Source: Ceratotherium simum simum
Lineage: Eukaryota > Chordata > Mammalia > Perissodactyla > Rhinocerotidae
Assembly (NCBI RefSeq): GCF_000283155.1
Contig: NW_004454240.1
Span: forward strand, 1,939,201-2,003,200
DNA length: 64,000 nucleotides
Reading direction: 5' to 3'
The number at the start of each line of letters is the position of its first letter. Within the stretch, counting starts at the first letter, position 1. Below, in pieces: positions 45,311 through 58,648 of this stretch. Below the pieces are notes generated by a model that was given only the letters and a program-made list of their open reading frames with translations, did no database searches and had not been told where the DNA came from. The translations under genes and the position numbers were made by a program.

Positions 45311-45539
45311 CTTTTCCTGCTGAAATTTTGTTTGACAAAGAGCTAGAAAACTTTCTCACAGACGATGAAAACCAGGCCCAGAGAGGCACAGGGCCTCATC
45401 TAGAGTTGTATGGTAAGCGACTCTCAGATCAGGGCTCTTAAATCTCAGAAAAACTTCATGAAGTCTAAGTCACAGTCACATTAAAAAAAAAAAAAAAAAG
45501 CTAACTCTCCACTTGGCTATGTCTAGAAAATACCTTTCT

Positions 45540-45990
45540 TCCATTATGTAACACTCACTGAGTCTACTCTGTGTGGGGCACTGTGTTCAACAGATGGGAG
45601 ACACAGAAGCAAAATAAGTCCTGGCCTTGTGGAGTGTGCTGACAGAGTATGTTGTAGCGAGAGGCACAAAGGCAGGACAAACCAAGCCTAAAAGCATTCA
45701 GAGGGACCATATAGATCACATCTAGCTTGAGGAAGCTATGAGGAGGTATTGACTTTTGAACTGGGCCTCGATGAGGGTTCAGGATTTCAAAAGATAGAGA
45801 TATAGAGAGGCCCTTCCGGCTAGAGGGACTAGCGTGAGCAAAGGCTTCGAGGCAAGCAGCCCAGAGCGCGTGCCGAGGTCATCAGCGCCCGCATTTGGCC
45901 GCGTTGCAGGCACTCAGGAAAGTGGCAGGCCGGGGCATGCCTGTGGACAGCCTGTAGTCCAGCTAAGGAGTCTGGCCTTCACTTGGTAGG
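45540..45990 (-). mobile_element. L2 3' region, antisense
   Basis: It carries 'CTACTCTGTGTGGGGCACTG', 'GCGTGAGCAAAGGCTTCGAG' and 'AGGAGTCTGGCCTTCACTTG', matching antisense L2. Confidence 0.75.
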
Positions 45991-48000
45991 CTTTGTGTGA
46001 TCAACTTCATTGCCTCGGCTTTTTTATCATTAATTACCAGGCTAAACTTTCATGCAGAAAGTAACCCAGTAAAACAGAACAGGCCTGAATAGTAAAGTCA
46101 AACCACCTTTCAAATGACATATATCTCATGTAATCAAAAAAATATGTAAATTAGACCTTAATAAATTTTGAAAAAATATCATCTATCTACCTAAGATCTT
46201 TAAGAAGCATGCTAAACTGTGGCCATCCAGCAGTGACAGTCTCTTAGAAACAGTCTGGAAACGTAAGGAAGTGACAGGGATTGGCACCTTGTTACAAATG
46301 CTTCACGTAGGCCTGGTAAGAGAGTGAAGGAGTGTCTTTCTCCACAACATGGATATAGCCTGCTGCTCGCCCCTTTTTATCCTTAGGGCGAGCACTAGAG
46401 AAAGGCAAAGGCAGATAACACACCACCCCTTTTAAATCAGACTGAATCACTGTCCCAGGACTGTCCAAGGCCCCTACCCGTGCAAGGCCCAGATGACACA
46501 GCAACCAACCTTGTCTACCTCTTACTCAAAAAAAGAATGAGCAGGAAAAAATAAAGCAACACCTATTTGTCTCCAGACACCTGAAGAAAGACCATAATTA
46601 ACCACTCTGCACCTTGGTCCCATCCCGTGTGTTCGAGCTTATTGACAAGATGGTGTGTTGGGAGACTAGAAGCCTCACAAATCCCTTATTCTTTCTGGGT
46701 CTAGATAAACAGAATTTCATGGAGGCGTCCAAGCTAAGGACTGGTCAGGTCAGAGGGAAACACTGTGTCAGGAGAGAACAAAGCTTATGGAAATATCACC
46801 ATCTGCAGCCTAAGATCACAGTGAGTGGTCCACATAAAAGATTACTCTTCAACCCTGAATATGCTCCTCCTTTGTTATGGCCATGCACCTCTGTGAGGCA
46901 AAGGAGAGCCAGATCCTGGGTTTTCCTGCAACTTCTCAAACATTGTGGCCAGGCCAGAAAAATACTGACTTATCTCAAGAGCAGGGTAAAGAGCATGGCC
47001 CAGGGAAAATGTGCCATGTAAAAACAAAGGGAAAATAGGCGACACACCAGCACGAAAAGCAGATGCTCACTTCCCAGGGCCTGCAGGTTGGAGTTCCCGA
47101 GCTAAGCTTCAGCAAGGCCACTTTAAATGCTGCTGCCTGTCTTCCTAAGGAGAAAGCATTGCCAAAGGTCTTGAAAGATATGTCGTTTAAGTGGTGACCT
47201 TTCCAAAGGTGTCCCAGAAAAGCTGCATGCACCTGCCCACAGGGATGATGCACATGCTCTGGGGGACTTTGCCTAACCTTCCTTTCAGCTGGGCCCTCAC
47301 TGCCGGATGGGATAGCAGGAATATAATCAGCTCAAAGTAAACAGATTACCAGGCCAAAGTCTCTGCAGTTCAGATCCTAAATTGTGAGGCTTGGTTCTGA
47401 AAGATCCAGAGAAATCATAAGTACCTGGCACAACCACCCTGGTGTCTTAATGAACAGGAATGCAAAGAAAATGGCAACTACCAAGGAAACTGGTCAGGCA
47501 GGTTTCTCAAAGCAAAGTAAACAAGAGCACTACAGCCTCAAAGACAAGTGGCTGCGTCCGCTGCACTCACCTAGTAGTGTGCCCACCTCTCTGCCTGTGG
47601 CTCCAGCCATCTGACTGGCCTGGGAGGCTCTGCCTGTCCCCTTGCGCCCTCAGCGGCTCCTCTGAGGCCTAAGCCGAGTCCCACTCTCCCCTGTGATCCT
47701 GCTCACTCCAAGTTTCCTTCTTCCAAATTCACTCTATGTATTTAGCAGTGACCTTTCTTTATATATTCTATTTACTGCTACTTAACTCTTGCAGGTTTTT
47801 AATCTTTCCTATTATATCACCAAAGCAGAAGCCCTTTGAGGACTGAGGCCATGTCTGCTGCTTGTGAATGGCCGATGACACCAGGCTGGGGTGGGGGCAC
47901 AGAACACCCTCCCAGTTACTATCCCTCAGAGCATTCTCCGACTGTATTTCTTTCCCATACCAGTTGGGGGTCTAAGACATAGCTTTCTTCCTTTGGTGAG

Positions 48001-48400
48001 TGTTGTAGGCTGAATGTTTGTGTTCCCCCCAAATTCTTATGTTGAAGCCCTAACCCCCCAGTGTGATGATATTTGAAGGTGGGGCTTTGTGAGGTAATTA
48101 GGTTTAGATAAGGTCATAGGGGAGGGGCCCTCATCATGAGATTAGTGCCTTTATGAGAAGAGGAAGAGACAGGCGAGATCTCTCTCTCTCCCTGCATACA
48201 CCCAGGAAAGGCCATGTGAGGACACAGCAAGAAGGTGGCCATCTACAAGACAGGAAGAGGGAGCCCTCACCAGAACTTGAATCTGCCAGCGTCTAGATCT
48301 TGGACTTCCCAGCCTCCAGAACTGTGAGAAATAAATGTCTGTTGCTTAAGCCACCCAGTCTATGGTATGTTGTTATAACAGCCCAAGCTGCCTAAGACAG
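48001..48400 (+). mobile_element. Solitary MLT1-type (MaLR) LTR
   Basis: It begins 'TGTTGTAGGCTGAATGTTTG' and passes 'CAAATTCTTATGTTGAAGCC', 'TTATGAGAAGAGGAAGAG' and 'GCCATGTGAGGACACAG'. It ends with 'AATAAATGTCTGTTGC...CTAAGACA'. These are the landmarks of an old non-autonomous MaLR/ERVL LTR in sense, with its own poly(A) signal. No internal retroviral sequence is attached. Confidence 0.75.
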
Positions 48401-50149
48401 AAAGTACCAGATAACAGGCTTGTATTATTTGAAAATTGAGTAGCCCCTCCCTTGCCTTGTCCCTATAAAGCACGCACAGAGAGCTATAAAGCAGCAGTCG
48501 CTTATCAGCCCTTGACTTTAGTGCAAGAGTTCAAATTTCCAGCAGCTTCTGAAGAGCAACCTAAAAGCCCAAACTTGAGTACTCAGGTAGACACAAGATG
48601 GGGCATCACAAGAGAAGCAGGTACAGCTGGCCTCCCTGGCATGCCCTGAAGAAGGAACAGGGAGAGCAGGGAAGAGTATTGTTCCCCTCAGTCTACCTCA
48701 CAGTCTTGGGCCTTAGAGGGCAATTATGAAGTTACAGGGGCATTCAAGGACCAATTGCCCCCCAATGTGTAAACACTCAGGGTTCACAGCACCTGTTGGA
48801 TCAGCTGAGGGGATTATGAGCACAGGTCCAGGACTGGTGTTTGAGGTATATGATCTAGCAACAGGCAGTTCCAGAATCACTGATACAGGAAACTCTGCCC
48901 TACCCTCTGGTAGCCCTGAACACTACATAAATTGTTGCTTTTTAAGATTCATATTATTGTTCCCCCCAAATTCTTTCAGCTAGTGAAGCCTGCCAATATT
49001 ACCTCATTGGCATCTTAATCCACTATTGAAACTTATTAATGAGCAAGACAAAGTCGGGCTCCCCCAAGCACCACCCTAGGCTAAGTACAGGGTAGTTGCA
49101 CAATTAATGTCTGCTTGTTGACAAGAAGGAGCATTCTTCAGCCTTCTTTGATGACCAAGCCCATATTTCTGACCTTGTTTCTTGAATCAGGACTACAGAT
49201 GCCCCAACATGACCTCCTTCCTAGAGTGGGAAGAAGACTGGGATGGCAGAGGGCCAGCCGGGAGGCCACAACTCCCAAAATGCCTGATGTTGTCCTGTGG
49301 CTGCAAAGAATGCAGGCAGGCTAGCTGGAAGAGACTTGTAAAAGCTATTTCTACAAATGTACTATCGAGCCTCTTGGCAACCTTTGAAGCACAAGGTCTT
49401 TCATTCATTTGTTCAATAAATAGATAAACAAAATAAAATATGAGTATAGAACTTAGAGGTCCCTGGAACTCTAACCTACCCTGTGTCTTTGTATGACCTT
49501 CACATCAGAATGGCCTGAGTTAACCACATAGCCACCCTGACCCAGAGCAAGAGACTCAAGAGAGGCATATTTCTGTGGACATTTCCAGTGTGGAAGGCAA
49601 ATTCACCAAGTTTCGTTTTCCAAACACTGTTACCTTACCTTCTTCCTCCTGTTCCCCGCTCCACAAATCCCATCTTCCCTGTGGTGAGTACAGCTGCAGC
49701 TCCCTGGGGCTTCACCTGCTAGAGCCTCAGTGCAGCATAAGAGGGTGTTATTTGCTTCAAAAGAGCTTTGCAACCCATGCACACCAGAGGATCGAGACTC
49801 AGGGGAAGGGAAGGGAGGAGAAACATGTCAGAAAGGGAAACGACAGTGAAAAGAATTAGAGGTGAAATCCCAACTGAAAAGGGTTTCTTCACTTTAACCA
49901 CCTGCTGCTCAGTATCTTTGGCATAGATGGTAAGCTGCTGGGGGGCAGGAACCACACTTGCTGCTTCCTTGAATCCACCTCCACATAACCATGCCCAAAT
50001 TCTTAGCCCTGTGCTTTCCTGCTTTCCACGTAGTAGGAGCTAAAGTAAATGTAACGTTCAGTTGTTCAAGTGAAACAGAAATAAATGTCTATTGTGACAT
50101 ACACGTGGTCATTCCAGAGCATTCTAACTGACTGCTTATTAAAAACTTA

Positions 50150-50275
50150 CATTTCCCCAAACCCAGTGAATCCAAATCAATAGAAGAGGAGCCTGGGAAT
50201 CTGTATTTTTACCAGTACGCCAGCTGATTCCTATCAGCAAGTCTGGGAGATGCTGAAAGAACCACACTCTAGAGT
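50150..50275 (+). mobile_element. MER5-like fragment
   Basis: It carries 'GAGGAGCCTGGGAATCTGTA' and 'CAGCTGATTCCTATCAGC', resembling the second half of MER5A. It is strongly decayed. Confidence 0.45.
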
Positions 50276-50700
50276 CAACCAGGTTCAAATTCCAACTTTG
50301 GAACTTCTGAGCTGTCTATCTGGAGGCTCAGTTTTTTCATCTGCAAAGTAAGAATAATAATGTCTACTTGGTAGCATTATTAAAAGGATTCTTTTTTTTT
50401 TTTTTTTAAAGATTTTTTTTTTTTTATTTTTCCCCCCAAAGCCCCAGTAGATAGTTGTATGTCATAGCTGCACATCCTTCTAGTTGCTGTATGTGGGACT
50501 CGGCCTCAGGATGGACGCAGAAGTGGTGCCTCGGTGCGCGCCCGGGATCCGAACCCGGGCCACCAGCATCGGAGCGCGTGCACTTAACCACCAAGCCATG
50601 GGGCCGGCCCTAAAAGGATTCTAAAAGCAATGTAAAGAGCATAACAAAAGTCCTAAAGCATAGTAGGTGTTCCCTAAATGTTTGTTCCCCTTTATCCTGA
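50270..50700 (+). mobile_element. MIR SINE split by an ERE
   Basis: The 5' part (50,270-50,392: 'CAACCAGGTTCAAATTCC', 'CTCAGTTTTTTCATCTGC') and the 3' part (50,611-50,700: 'AAAGCATAGTAGGTGTTCC') form one MIR once the ERE at 50,393-50,610 and one copy of its duplication are removed. Confidence 0.8.
50393..50610 (-). mobile_element. ERE, antisense, 12-bp duplication
   Basis: It has a long interrupted T tract, 'CCCCCCAAAGCCCCAGTAGA', B box 'GGATCCGAACCCGGG' and head 'ATGGGGCCGGCCC'. An exact duplication, TAAAAGGATTCT, is at 50,381-50,392 and 50,611-50,622. Confidence 0.95.
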
Positions 50701-50809
50701 AGACACTGGGGAACTACTGGAAGCTTCTGAGCAGACCGTGTCCAGATCATTGCTTTAGCTTCAACCCCCTCTGCAACACCCAGCCAAAAGCTTGCCCTGC
50801 CTCTCCTGT

Positions 50810-50970
50810 AACACCTCCGGTGACAAAAGATCAAATTTACTATCTCTGGAAGCAGTCCATTCCATTTTCAGACAGTTTTAATCACTAGCCCTTTCTTTTT
50901 TATGTTGAGCTGAGGTCTGCCTTGGGTGACAGAACAAATCTAATCCCTTTTCCACATGATAGGGTGACGC
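50810..50970 (+). mobile_element. CR1/L3 fragment
   Basis: It carries 'GGAAGCAGTCCATTCCATTT', 'TATGTTGAGCTGAGGTCTGC' and 'TCTAATCCCTTTTCCACATG', the conserved L3 region. Confidence 0.7.
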
Positions 50971-53813
50971 AATTAACTTAGATAAGGAAAGTGAAAAGGA
51001 GTAGGTGTGGGGAGGTCCATTTTGAACACACTGCTTGTCTGAGGCACTGGAAGGGCAGCTTCATGCACATGTCCAGCAAGTAGCTGATATGCAGGTCTGG
51101 AGTTCAGTAAAGAGATCAGAGATGTCATTTACACAACGACAGGATTTGAAGCTGTGAAAATAAATGACATTGCCATTTAGGGAGCAGAGTTAATGAAAGG
51201 TATTGAGGAATGGTCAGCAAGGTAGGAAGAGAGCCTTTAAAGAAGAAAGCAGGTAATTCGTGGACAGAAATGTGGTGAAGACGTCAGACCAATGGCAGAG
51301 AATCAGTGAACCAGTCACTGAATTTGACGACTAAGAGGTCACAGCTGATCCCTGACAGAGACTTGGGCTTCTGCTCCTCAGAGCTTTCCGGAGGTGCCTG
51401 GAACCCCACCCCCATGCTGACAGGCAGGTGCACACTTCCTTTCCTACTGAGACAGAGGTGATTTGAAGAAACAGCAGCAGCAAGTACAGACGACGCCAAC
51501 ATTTCCCAATCTGGATGTTAAGATGGTTTCTTCAAATAAGGCTCCCATGCTCCTATCCTTTGGGGAAACACTGCCTCGTACAGTCCCTCCTGGGGACTAA
51601 TCACAGTAAAGAACCTATTTTCCTGTGTTTAATCCTGCATTTGCCCAACTCACTGAACCAATGATTTTTCACACAATACTTGTTAACATCTTGAGGAACC
51701 AGTGTTTTCTGGCACAAATTTTGGCAAATGTGGTGAGCCAAAGAAGAGAGACAAAACAATAGTTCAAGGGACTATTGGTATCAAGGGCATTTCTTTCTTT
51801 TCTTTTGAATAAATAGAAGAAACGTGAATATGTTTACATGCTGAAGAAAAGGAACCAAGTATAGAGTGCAAGGCCACAAACAGGCACAAAAGGGAATAGA
51901 GCAAGCCAGGCTCCAGTAGAGCACTTAGCTTAGCAATGGACCTCAGCTCACTGCTTTAGCCATAAAATACTATTTCCCTTGATTAAGTCTAGTGAGCACA
52001 AATGTTCACTATTCTAACCCATATTTACGTTCCTCAGAAGATACAGATGTGATCTAGATAAGGTTAAGGGCAGATTATATAAACTGTATAAACTGATTCA
52101 CTAGAAACAGAGTGTGAGCCCAACCTCCTCCCCACAGTTAGGTGGAATGTACCCCTTGCCCGGGCCAGAGAAGAGTGTTCCAGGTCCTCCAGGTCAGGAG
52201 CTAATGCCCCACTCTCCTTGGCCTGGCAGGGAGAGCTTGAGCACAGGATAGGCGGAGAGGGGAAATCTAAAAATAAAGCTCTCCGAAGAAACTGTCTTGC
52301 CTAAAGAGCAGCTTCCCACGCACACTGGAGTGCCACATCTGCGGGGGCTGGAAGCACGGGAACGGAAGAATCCTGACCAAGTCACATAAGTATTACCCTT
52401 GTGTGGCTGGCGACAGCACATTTCGGATTCCCCCCATCAGCACCTCAGTGTCTAGGCTGCAGACCCAGAGCAAAGGCTTACTGAAAAAAAATTGGAGAGT
52501 GAAAAGATCACCAGTGACTAGTCCAGCCTTCCTCCCGCTCTCCTCCCTTCATAGCAGGAGGTGAGCACAGCAAATGTGAAGAAAAACTGCTCTCAACACA
52601 CAAGGAGTCGAGATGAGGGTTCATTTTACAAAAGAATCACGAAGGGTTCTAGTGGGCTTCAGGCTGAAAGCCGGGCTCCCTGGGCACCACTCCCTGCAGT
52701 AGGGTCAGGGACTACCAACTGAGGAAAAGAAAATCAAGCACCAGTGAGGAGAGGTGCAATTAGCATTTACATCTGTTGGCTATGTCATCTCAGACCCCAA
52801 GGACAGAGCACCTGTCACATTGCCAGGCAACTAGTAAATGTAGCCTCCCCTCCCGACCCCCTAGCAGGTATCAGAGGCCACTAGAAAAAGTTCAGCCCAA
52901 GAGTTTGATACAACCTAAGCACTGAACACACAGGGAGGGCTCAGGGGAGTAATCCTACCACCTCTTTCTCTAAGGATTTTAACCTTGGAGAGATACAATG
53001 TACTTCCATCAGACTGCTGCAGTTTTCCCAAGAAGCCCAGGCAGGAAGAAGGAAACTATCCCTAATTCTACAAGGAGTCAATAGTGTTCATTTAGCAGTC
53101 CAACTCTCAAAGAGGCTTGTACTTTGACCTGACAAAGTATTATAATGTGCCTCAAGGGTCAGAACCTCAACCTTGGACAGTATCTCAGAATAGCTTTCAG
53201 CAGCAATACACCCAATGCTATATATCTGTTCCCTCCACCCACCCTTCCTGGGGAATGTACACCATTCTGTCCCATGTCCCATGATTCAGATACAGCAAAC
53301 CAGTGCAGCAAGGAGCAAGGAAACACAATTTAAAAATAAGAAAAAACCAGAATGCAGCAGCAACCTGTCAGTTCTTTGGTCTCTTCAAAGAGCCCCTGTA
53401 CCAGAACACAGTGATAGCTGAAATGCTCGGATACAAATCCTGACGTCTATTATGCATATGTGGAAGAGGGGATGCCAAGTTTTCCCCTGAAATCACAGAT
53501 TGCAAGCAAGGTACTTTGAACATTTGAGTGCTATTTGAATGCTGACTAGCAATAATCACCCAACAGTCTTTTACAATTAGAGCAAAGTGAAATTTTCCCG
53601 TACTGAGTCATTCATGAGCAAAAATCAAGAAGCCAGCTCACAAATGGGAGGAGATACTGACCGTAAAGTACACAACCTGAGTATACAGTGCCAAGTGTTG
53701 TTTTAGTACTAGGAGTACACACTCCCTACCCGACTAGTTAAACAAGAAGGGCTGGGTTGGCACAGAGCTCCCCTCATGCAGCACAAGGCCTGGTGCTCAG
53801 AAGTGTGACTTAC

Positions 53814-53928
53814 CTGACATACAAGGACCTCTTCTCGCTTGTTCGGAGGGACCCAGACCCAGAGCTCATGCTGCTGTTCATCATTTGTTCTCGCAAGTCA
53901 TGTATCTTCGATTCAAAGCGACTGTACT
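53814..53928 (-). CDS. DLG3: DLG3 exon linking PDZ3 to SH3
   Basis: This 115-bp exon lies after 'TTGTCTCCCTGACAG' and before GTAAGTCACA. It encodes (E)[20 protein letters not shown] then [17 protein letters not shown](R). [17 protein letters not shown] is the linker that follows PDZ3 in DLG proteins, and [21 protein letters not shown] enters the SH3 domain. This is the most 5' DLG3 exon I can identify here. The PDZ3 exon ending ...AQYRPE is expected upstream, beyond 64,000. The intron before it is therefore over 10 kb. Confidence 0.97.
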
Positions 53929-56387
53929 CTGTCAGGGAGACAAGGGAAAGGACAAGAAAAGAATGAACCCAAGAGGCTGCACGGAGCCTGCACACCAGTG
54001 GCCAAAGAGCCAGGAAGACACTTGGCTTCAAAACAGCCAGACCCAGCCCAGTCAATCTTTGCTTTGATAAGCAGAGTCCCTCCTCCAAGCACAGAAAGAC
54101 ACATTTCTCTCCACCCCCAGACTAATAGAAGGAAAGAACACATCTTCAAAAGGAGTAACATTTGAACATAAACGGAAAAAGCTTTTATCTGCCTTGAAAT
54201 CTCACTGATCCTTAAAAAAAATAACAACTGGAAAGAGGGTCCAGTGCAGTCTTCATAAATCTTTAGAGCAGGCACTAAGGCCCAAGGAGAGCAGATGGGA
54301 AAGGAGACTTTCCCAAAAAGTGGATTGCAGAGAACAGATGGCCCTGAGACACAGGGTGGAAGGGCTGGAAAGGACCTGAGGCCATTATATCATTGTTAGG
54401 CAAGGAAGACATTTCTAGATGACTCTTTTTTTTTTTTTTGAGGGGGAAGATTGGAATCCAGTACAAAGGTAAAAATAAACAAACCTCATAATCAGATGAG
54501 ATCACAAAGCTCTCCTGAGTTAGTTCCCTTTTAACAAACAGGGTATTTGGCTTGAGTAACAATTAAACATTAAAACATAAATTCTCCCAAACCTAGAAGT
54601 CTGCTGACACCTCTCTCCTCCAAAATCATCTAGTCAGTGGGGTCATAAGTCCATGCCCAGCTCTGTAGCCCACCGACACCACCACAACAGCTTGATCACT
54701 CTGGAAAGGTGACTACAGGTTTACGCCCAATTTAAGAAAATCTGATACAGGAAAATTAATTCTAGTCATACAATTATTATAAAAGGCTTTTGATAGGGTT
54801 GCTTTGCTGTGACATTCTTGTGGTACATTTAAAATATAATATTCACATTTACCACACACACAATTACACAACATTTTTCAGGTCTATATTTGCCACATAA
54901 AATGGGATATATCTAAGGCACAGGCTGTGGAAATGGTAGAAAACAGGCATACTTCATTGGACAAGCTGATATTAAAGGAAGTCAAAATTTATCCCACGGG
55001 TTGAAGGCTGAAGAGCTGCTTTAAAAAACAAAAATATTTCCAGGGAAAAAGAATTCCACAAAAGCATTTTCAGGCACCATAGAAGGCTAGCAAGAAGCAT
55101 CCCCATCTAGTCTGTGTAACTCTACAGGCAGAAAACAAAACACCTGTTCCAACACCTGACACTCCCCTTCCCTCAGCAAAGCAACCTGACCTTCAGCTGG
55201 GTATAAAGGGAAATGCTCAAAAGCCTAAAGGGGAGGGGATGGAGTTCTAACTCCCGCAAATATCCTCTTCTCAACAAAGTTTCTTTGTGTTCACTCTGGT
55301 ACCAGTGAAGCCAAGTGGTTAAATTCATGTAGTCTTTCATTCATCTCGCACTGGTCTTAGAGTGATTTGTCCTCATTACCTACTCCCATCCCTGAAATCT
55401 TGCAGGAAGCAGTTAAGCCCCTGACTCACCCATTAAATGTTGGGGGGAAAAAAGAGAGGTGGCAGCTGGACAATGTCCCTGTTCTGAGGGTCACAAGGCA
55501 ACACATCAATATCAATGAGGAGTCCCAATCTAAAGGTAGAAGGTGGTGACCCATCTGTCATAGAAGCCCTGGACTGCCCAAGAGCACAGCAGCAGAGCTG
55601 TCTACCTCAAAAGCCGGCCCAGGGACTGGCCCCACCCGGGGCTCGGCCTTCCATCCTGGCCCTCTCTAGTTGGCTCCTTTCTTGCCCTACTCCGCATTCA
55701 CCAGCTGGGAGGAGAACCAGGTAAGACAAAGAGATTTCTGACCAGGCAGCCCTTTCTTGGGGAAGACAAGTAAAAGGCAGAAATATGCATTGAATCCAGA
55801 AAAAAAAATATACCCAATCTATCCTTAAGCCGTTTTTCCCCTCTCCAAACTTGTTTATATATTCCCTTCTTTGGAATTGACTTGCCCGCTGAACTCCAAC
55901 TTAGCAGCAGGTCATTGCAGTTGCTTAGTAACTACATTTCTTAAAAAATCCTTTAACAAACAACCACCAAACCACCATTTCCTCAAAGCTCCTAATCCAA
56001 GGTTGATAATGCTGGGCCAGAGGGCCCACTTAAAATAGACTACAGAAAGAGAATAAGGCTATTGCTTTAAGGACTCCACTTTCTGTTTTCTGTGTGCTAC
56101 TAAGCTTTCAAGTCTATTAAATTGTATTTTATTCATTTTTTCCCATTCAGATGATCCCCTTAGAGTTCCAGCTGCTCATCAGTCTCTGGCTTTTACTTGC
56201 AGAGTTATCTAATGTCCACTATGAACAGAGTAGCCTCTGAATAAATGATTGTTGGGTAAATGAGGAGCAAATTAGAAAACTGTGCCCAAGTCAATGCTTC
56301 TGTTCTCAAACCAATAAATCTAATGATTTATTTAACTGATGGCTGCCAGCTTCACCGAGGGTGCGGAAGGTAGTTAAGACGTATTCC

Positions 56388-56635
56388 AGGGGGCCAGCCC
56401 CATGGCGCAGCGGTTAAGCGCGCGCACTCCACTGCTGGCGGCCTGGGTTCGGATCCCGGGCGCGCCCTGAGGCACCGCTTGTCAGGCCATGCTGTGGTGG
56501 CATCCCATATAAAGTGGAGGAAGATGGGCACAGATGTTAGCCCAGGGCCAGTCTTCCTCAGCAAAAAGAGGAGGATTGGCATAGATGTTAACTCAGGGCT
56601 GATCTTCCTCACACACACACACAAAAAAAGACGAT
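56388..56635 (+). mobile_element. ERE variant, sense, 10-bp duplication
   Basis: It begins 'AGGGGGCCAGCCCCATGGCG', has B box GGTTCGGATCC and the 'AGGCCATGCTGTGG' subtype body, and ends in CA/A tail. The duplication GACGTATTCC is at 56,378-56,387 and 56,636-56,645. Confidence 0.95.
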
Positions 56636-56869
56636 GACGTATTCCCATTCACTTTGGTTCCCCAAGGTTAATTGTTAGGAGCAATTGGGGTATATGTTTT
56701 TTAAACACCCTTTTGAGATTTTAATAACCCACAGTGGGCATCTGATTAACAGACTCTCTTTATAACCAAGAAAAAAATAATTCTAACAAAAAACTGTTTA
56801 GAATAGCTTTAAGATAGATAGTACCTCACCTTAATATTGCAGGCATCATTTTCCAAGGATAAAAACTTC

Positions 56870-57372
56870 ACAAAGATACATGCACCCCTGTGTTCACTGC
56901 AGCATTATTCACAATAGCCAAGACTTTGAAGCAACGTAAGTGCCCATCAAGGGACGAATGGATAAAGAAGATGTGGTATATATACACAATGGAATACTAC
57001 TCAGCCATAAAAAATGATTAAATCTGGCCATTTGTGACAACATGGATGGACCTTGAGGGTATTATGCTAAGTGAAATAAGTCAGAGGGAGAAGTTCAAAT
57101 ACCATATGATCTCACTCATAAGTAGAAGATAAAAACAACAACAAACAAACACATAAAGACAGAGATTGTATTGGTGGTTACCAGAAGGGAAGGGGGAGGA
57201 AGGAGGGCGAAAGGGATGATTAGGCACATGTGTGCGGTGATGGATTGTAATTAGTATTTGGGTGATGAACATGATGTAATCTATGCAGAAATAGAAGTAT
57301 AATGATGTACACCTGAAATTTATACAATGTTATAAACCAATGTTACAGAAATTTTAAAAAATTAAAATAAAA
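56870..57372 (+). mobile_element. 5'-truncated L1 3' end
   Basis: It carries 'TGTTCACTGCAGCATTATTC', 'AATGGAATACTACTCAGCC', 'GTGACAACATGGATGGACC' and the same 3' UTR as the copy at 41,785 ('ATGATGTACACCTGAAATT'). It is antisense to DLG3. Confidence 0.9.
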
Positions 57373-57739
57373 TAAGATAAAATGCATCTGAATTCTAAGA
57401 CTCACAATTTCCCACGGTCCCCTCTCCCTTTCCACACATAACTAACAAAGTCATCACTGGAAGGCGTCTCCTAGGCCCAAGTCACTGCCTAGGAAGCCCA
57501 ACAGACCAGCCTCTAACCCAAAGGGCCCATTTCAAATAGGCTACTTTAAAGAAACAACACTTATTACTAAAATCTCAAGTCTTCTAAATTGTCTTTTATT
57601 CCTTTTTTCCCCATTCTGATGAACCCAACCATTTGTGACCCACAAAGATATTCATGGTGAGTCATAACTCCCTCATTCCCTTTGCTAATCACAGAGACAG
57701 AACCGAGGGGGAGGGGGCACAATCAGACATCATTCCCCA

Positions 57740-57890
57740 AAACAGGGTTTCTCACTGACCACCGGGGTGCCTCTGAAGGATCAGGATTTTGGATTCCACC
57801 CCAGAACCTACTAAGAGGGCAGGAATCTGCATTTTTAACATGTATCAAGGTGATTCTGATGCCCAATAAAGTTTGCAACTGCTGGTCTTG
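57740..57890 (+). mobile_element. MER5-like fragment
   Basis: It carries 'CCACCCCAGAACCTACTAAG', 'CAGGAATCTGCATTTTTAAC' and 'AATAAAGTTTGCAACTGC', a decayed MER5A-type end. Confidence 0.55.
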
Positions 57891-58089
57891 ACTTACAAAA
57901 TTGAGTTGTTTTGTTTTGTTAGTTAAGGGAAAAGATAAGGTAAGTATCCTGCAGCATGTCTCAAAAGGAAGGTAGAGCAAGAGGGTTGGAAAGCTCTCAA
58001 AAAAAAAATTGGCAATACAATTGAAAATCCCATGGGGAAGGAAAGTGCTAAAGAGGCCTCTGTCCAACGTGCCTGCAAAGAAAGCTAGT

Positions 58090-58590
58090 GACTTTACACT
58101 TTTTTTTAATTATAAAAGTAGGACATGCCTTTTAAAAATCTTAACTTTTTTTCTTTAGATATTCCTGTATCACTTCCCCATCCCACTACCCAGAAGTAAG
58201 CAGTTAGTATTTTTAGTCTGTATCGTTCCAGACTTACTTCCATGCATACGTTGTTTATACACATATACTCATAACTCACCAAGATTCACATGCATTTACT
58301 TTTTTTATTCTCTGATATGTCATGGAAACCCATCCATGTCAGTACATAGAGAGCTACCTCATTCTTTTTAATAGCTGCATAGTATTCCATATTATGCATA
58401 GACCATAGTTTATTCAGTCATATCCCAACTGATGTACATTTAAATTGTTTACATTTTTTAATATTACAGTCAATGCTGCACTGTATATTTGTATGAGCAT
58501 TTCTATAGCATAGATTCCTAGAAGTGAAACTGCAATGTCAAATTATATCCACATGAAAAAATTTGATTGGCACTATCAAATTGAACCCCA
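58090..58590 (-). mobile_element. L1M 3' end, antisense
   Basis: It carries 'CTGCATAGTATTCCATATTA' and 'TCAGTCATATCCCAACTGAT', the reverse complement of old L1 3' sequence. Confidence 0.7.
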
Positions 58591-58648
58591 ACATTCTGAA
58601 ACCTTTATGACTGGAAGTGAGGATAAACTGCTATTCTAAAGCTTCCAG

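Larger units (their letters stand above)
40344..53813 (-). other. DLG3: DLG3 large intron (13.5 kb)
   Basis: It separates the SH3 exon from the SH3-linker exon. It contains a TC microsatellite (40,931-40,964), an L1 3' end (41,785-42,165), an inverted repeat pair (42,680-42,884 and 44,038-44,241), three EREs, MLT1-, MIR-, MER5-, L2- and L3-type relics, and long unassigned stretches (45,991-48,000; 48,401-50,149; 50,971-53,813). A 135-codon plus-strand frame at 46,614-47,021 has no recognisable product. Confidence 0.85.

Noticed and set aside
46614..47021. 135-codon plus-strand open frame in the large DLG3 intron
   Set aside because: No recognisable domain, no start context or splice signals, and a composition typical of chance. 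It runs antisense to DLG3.
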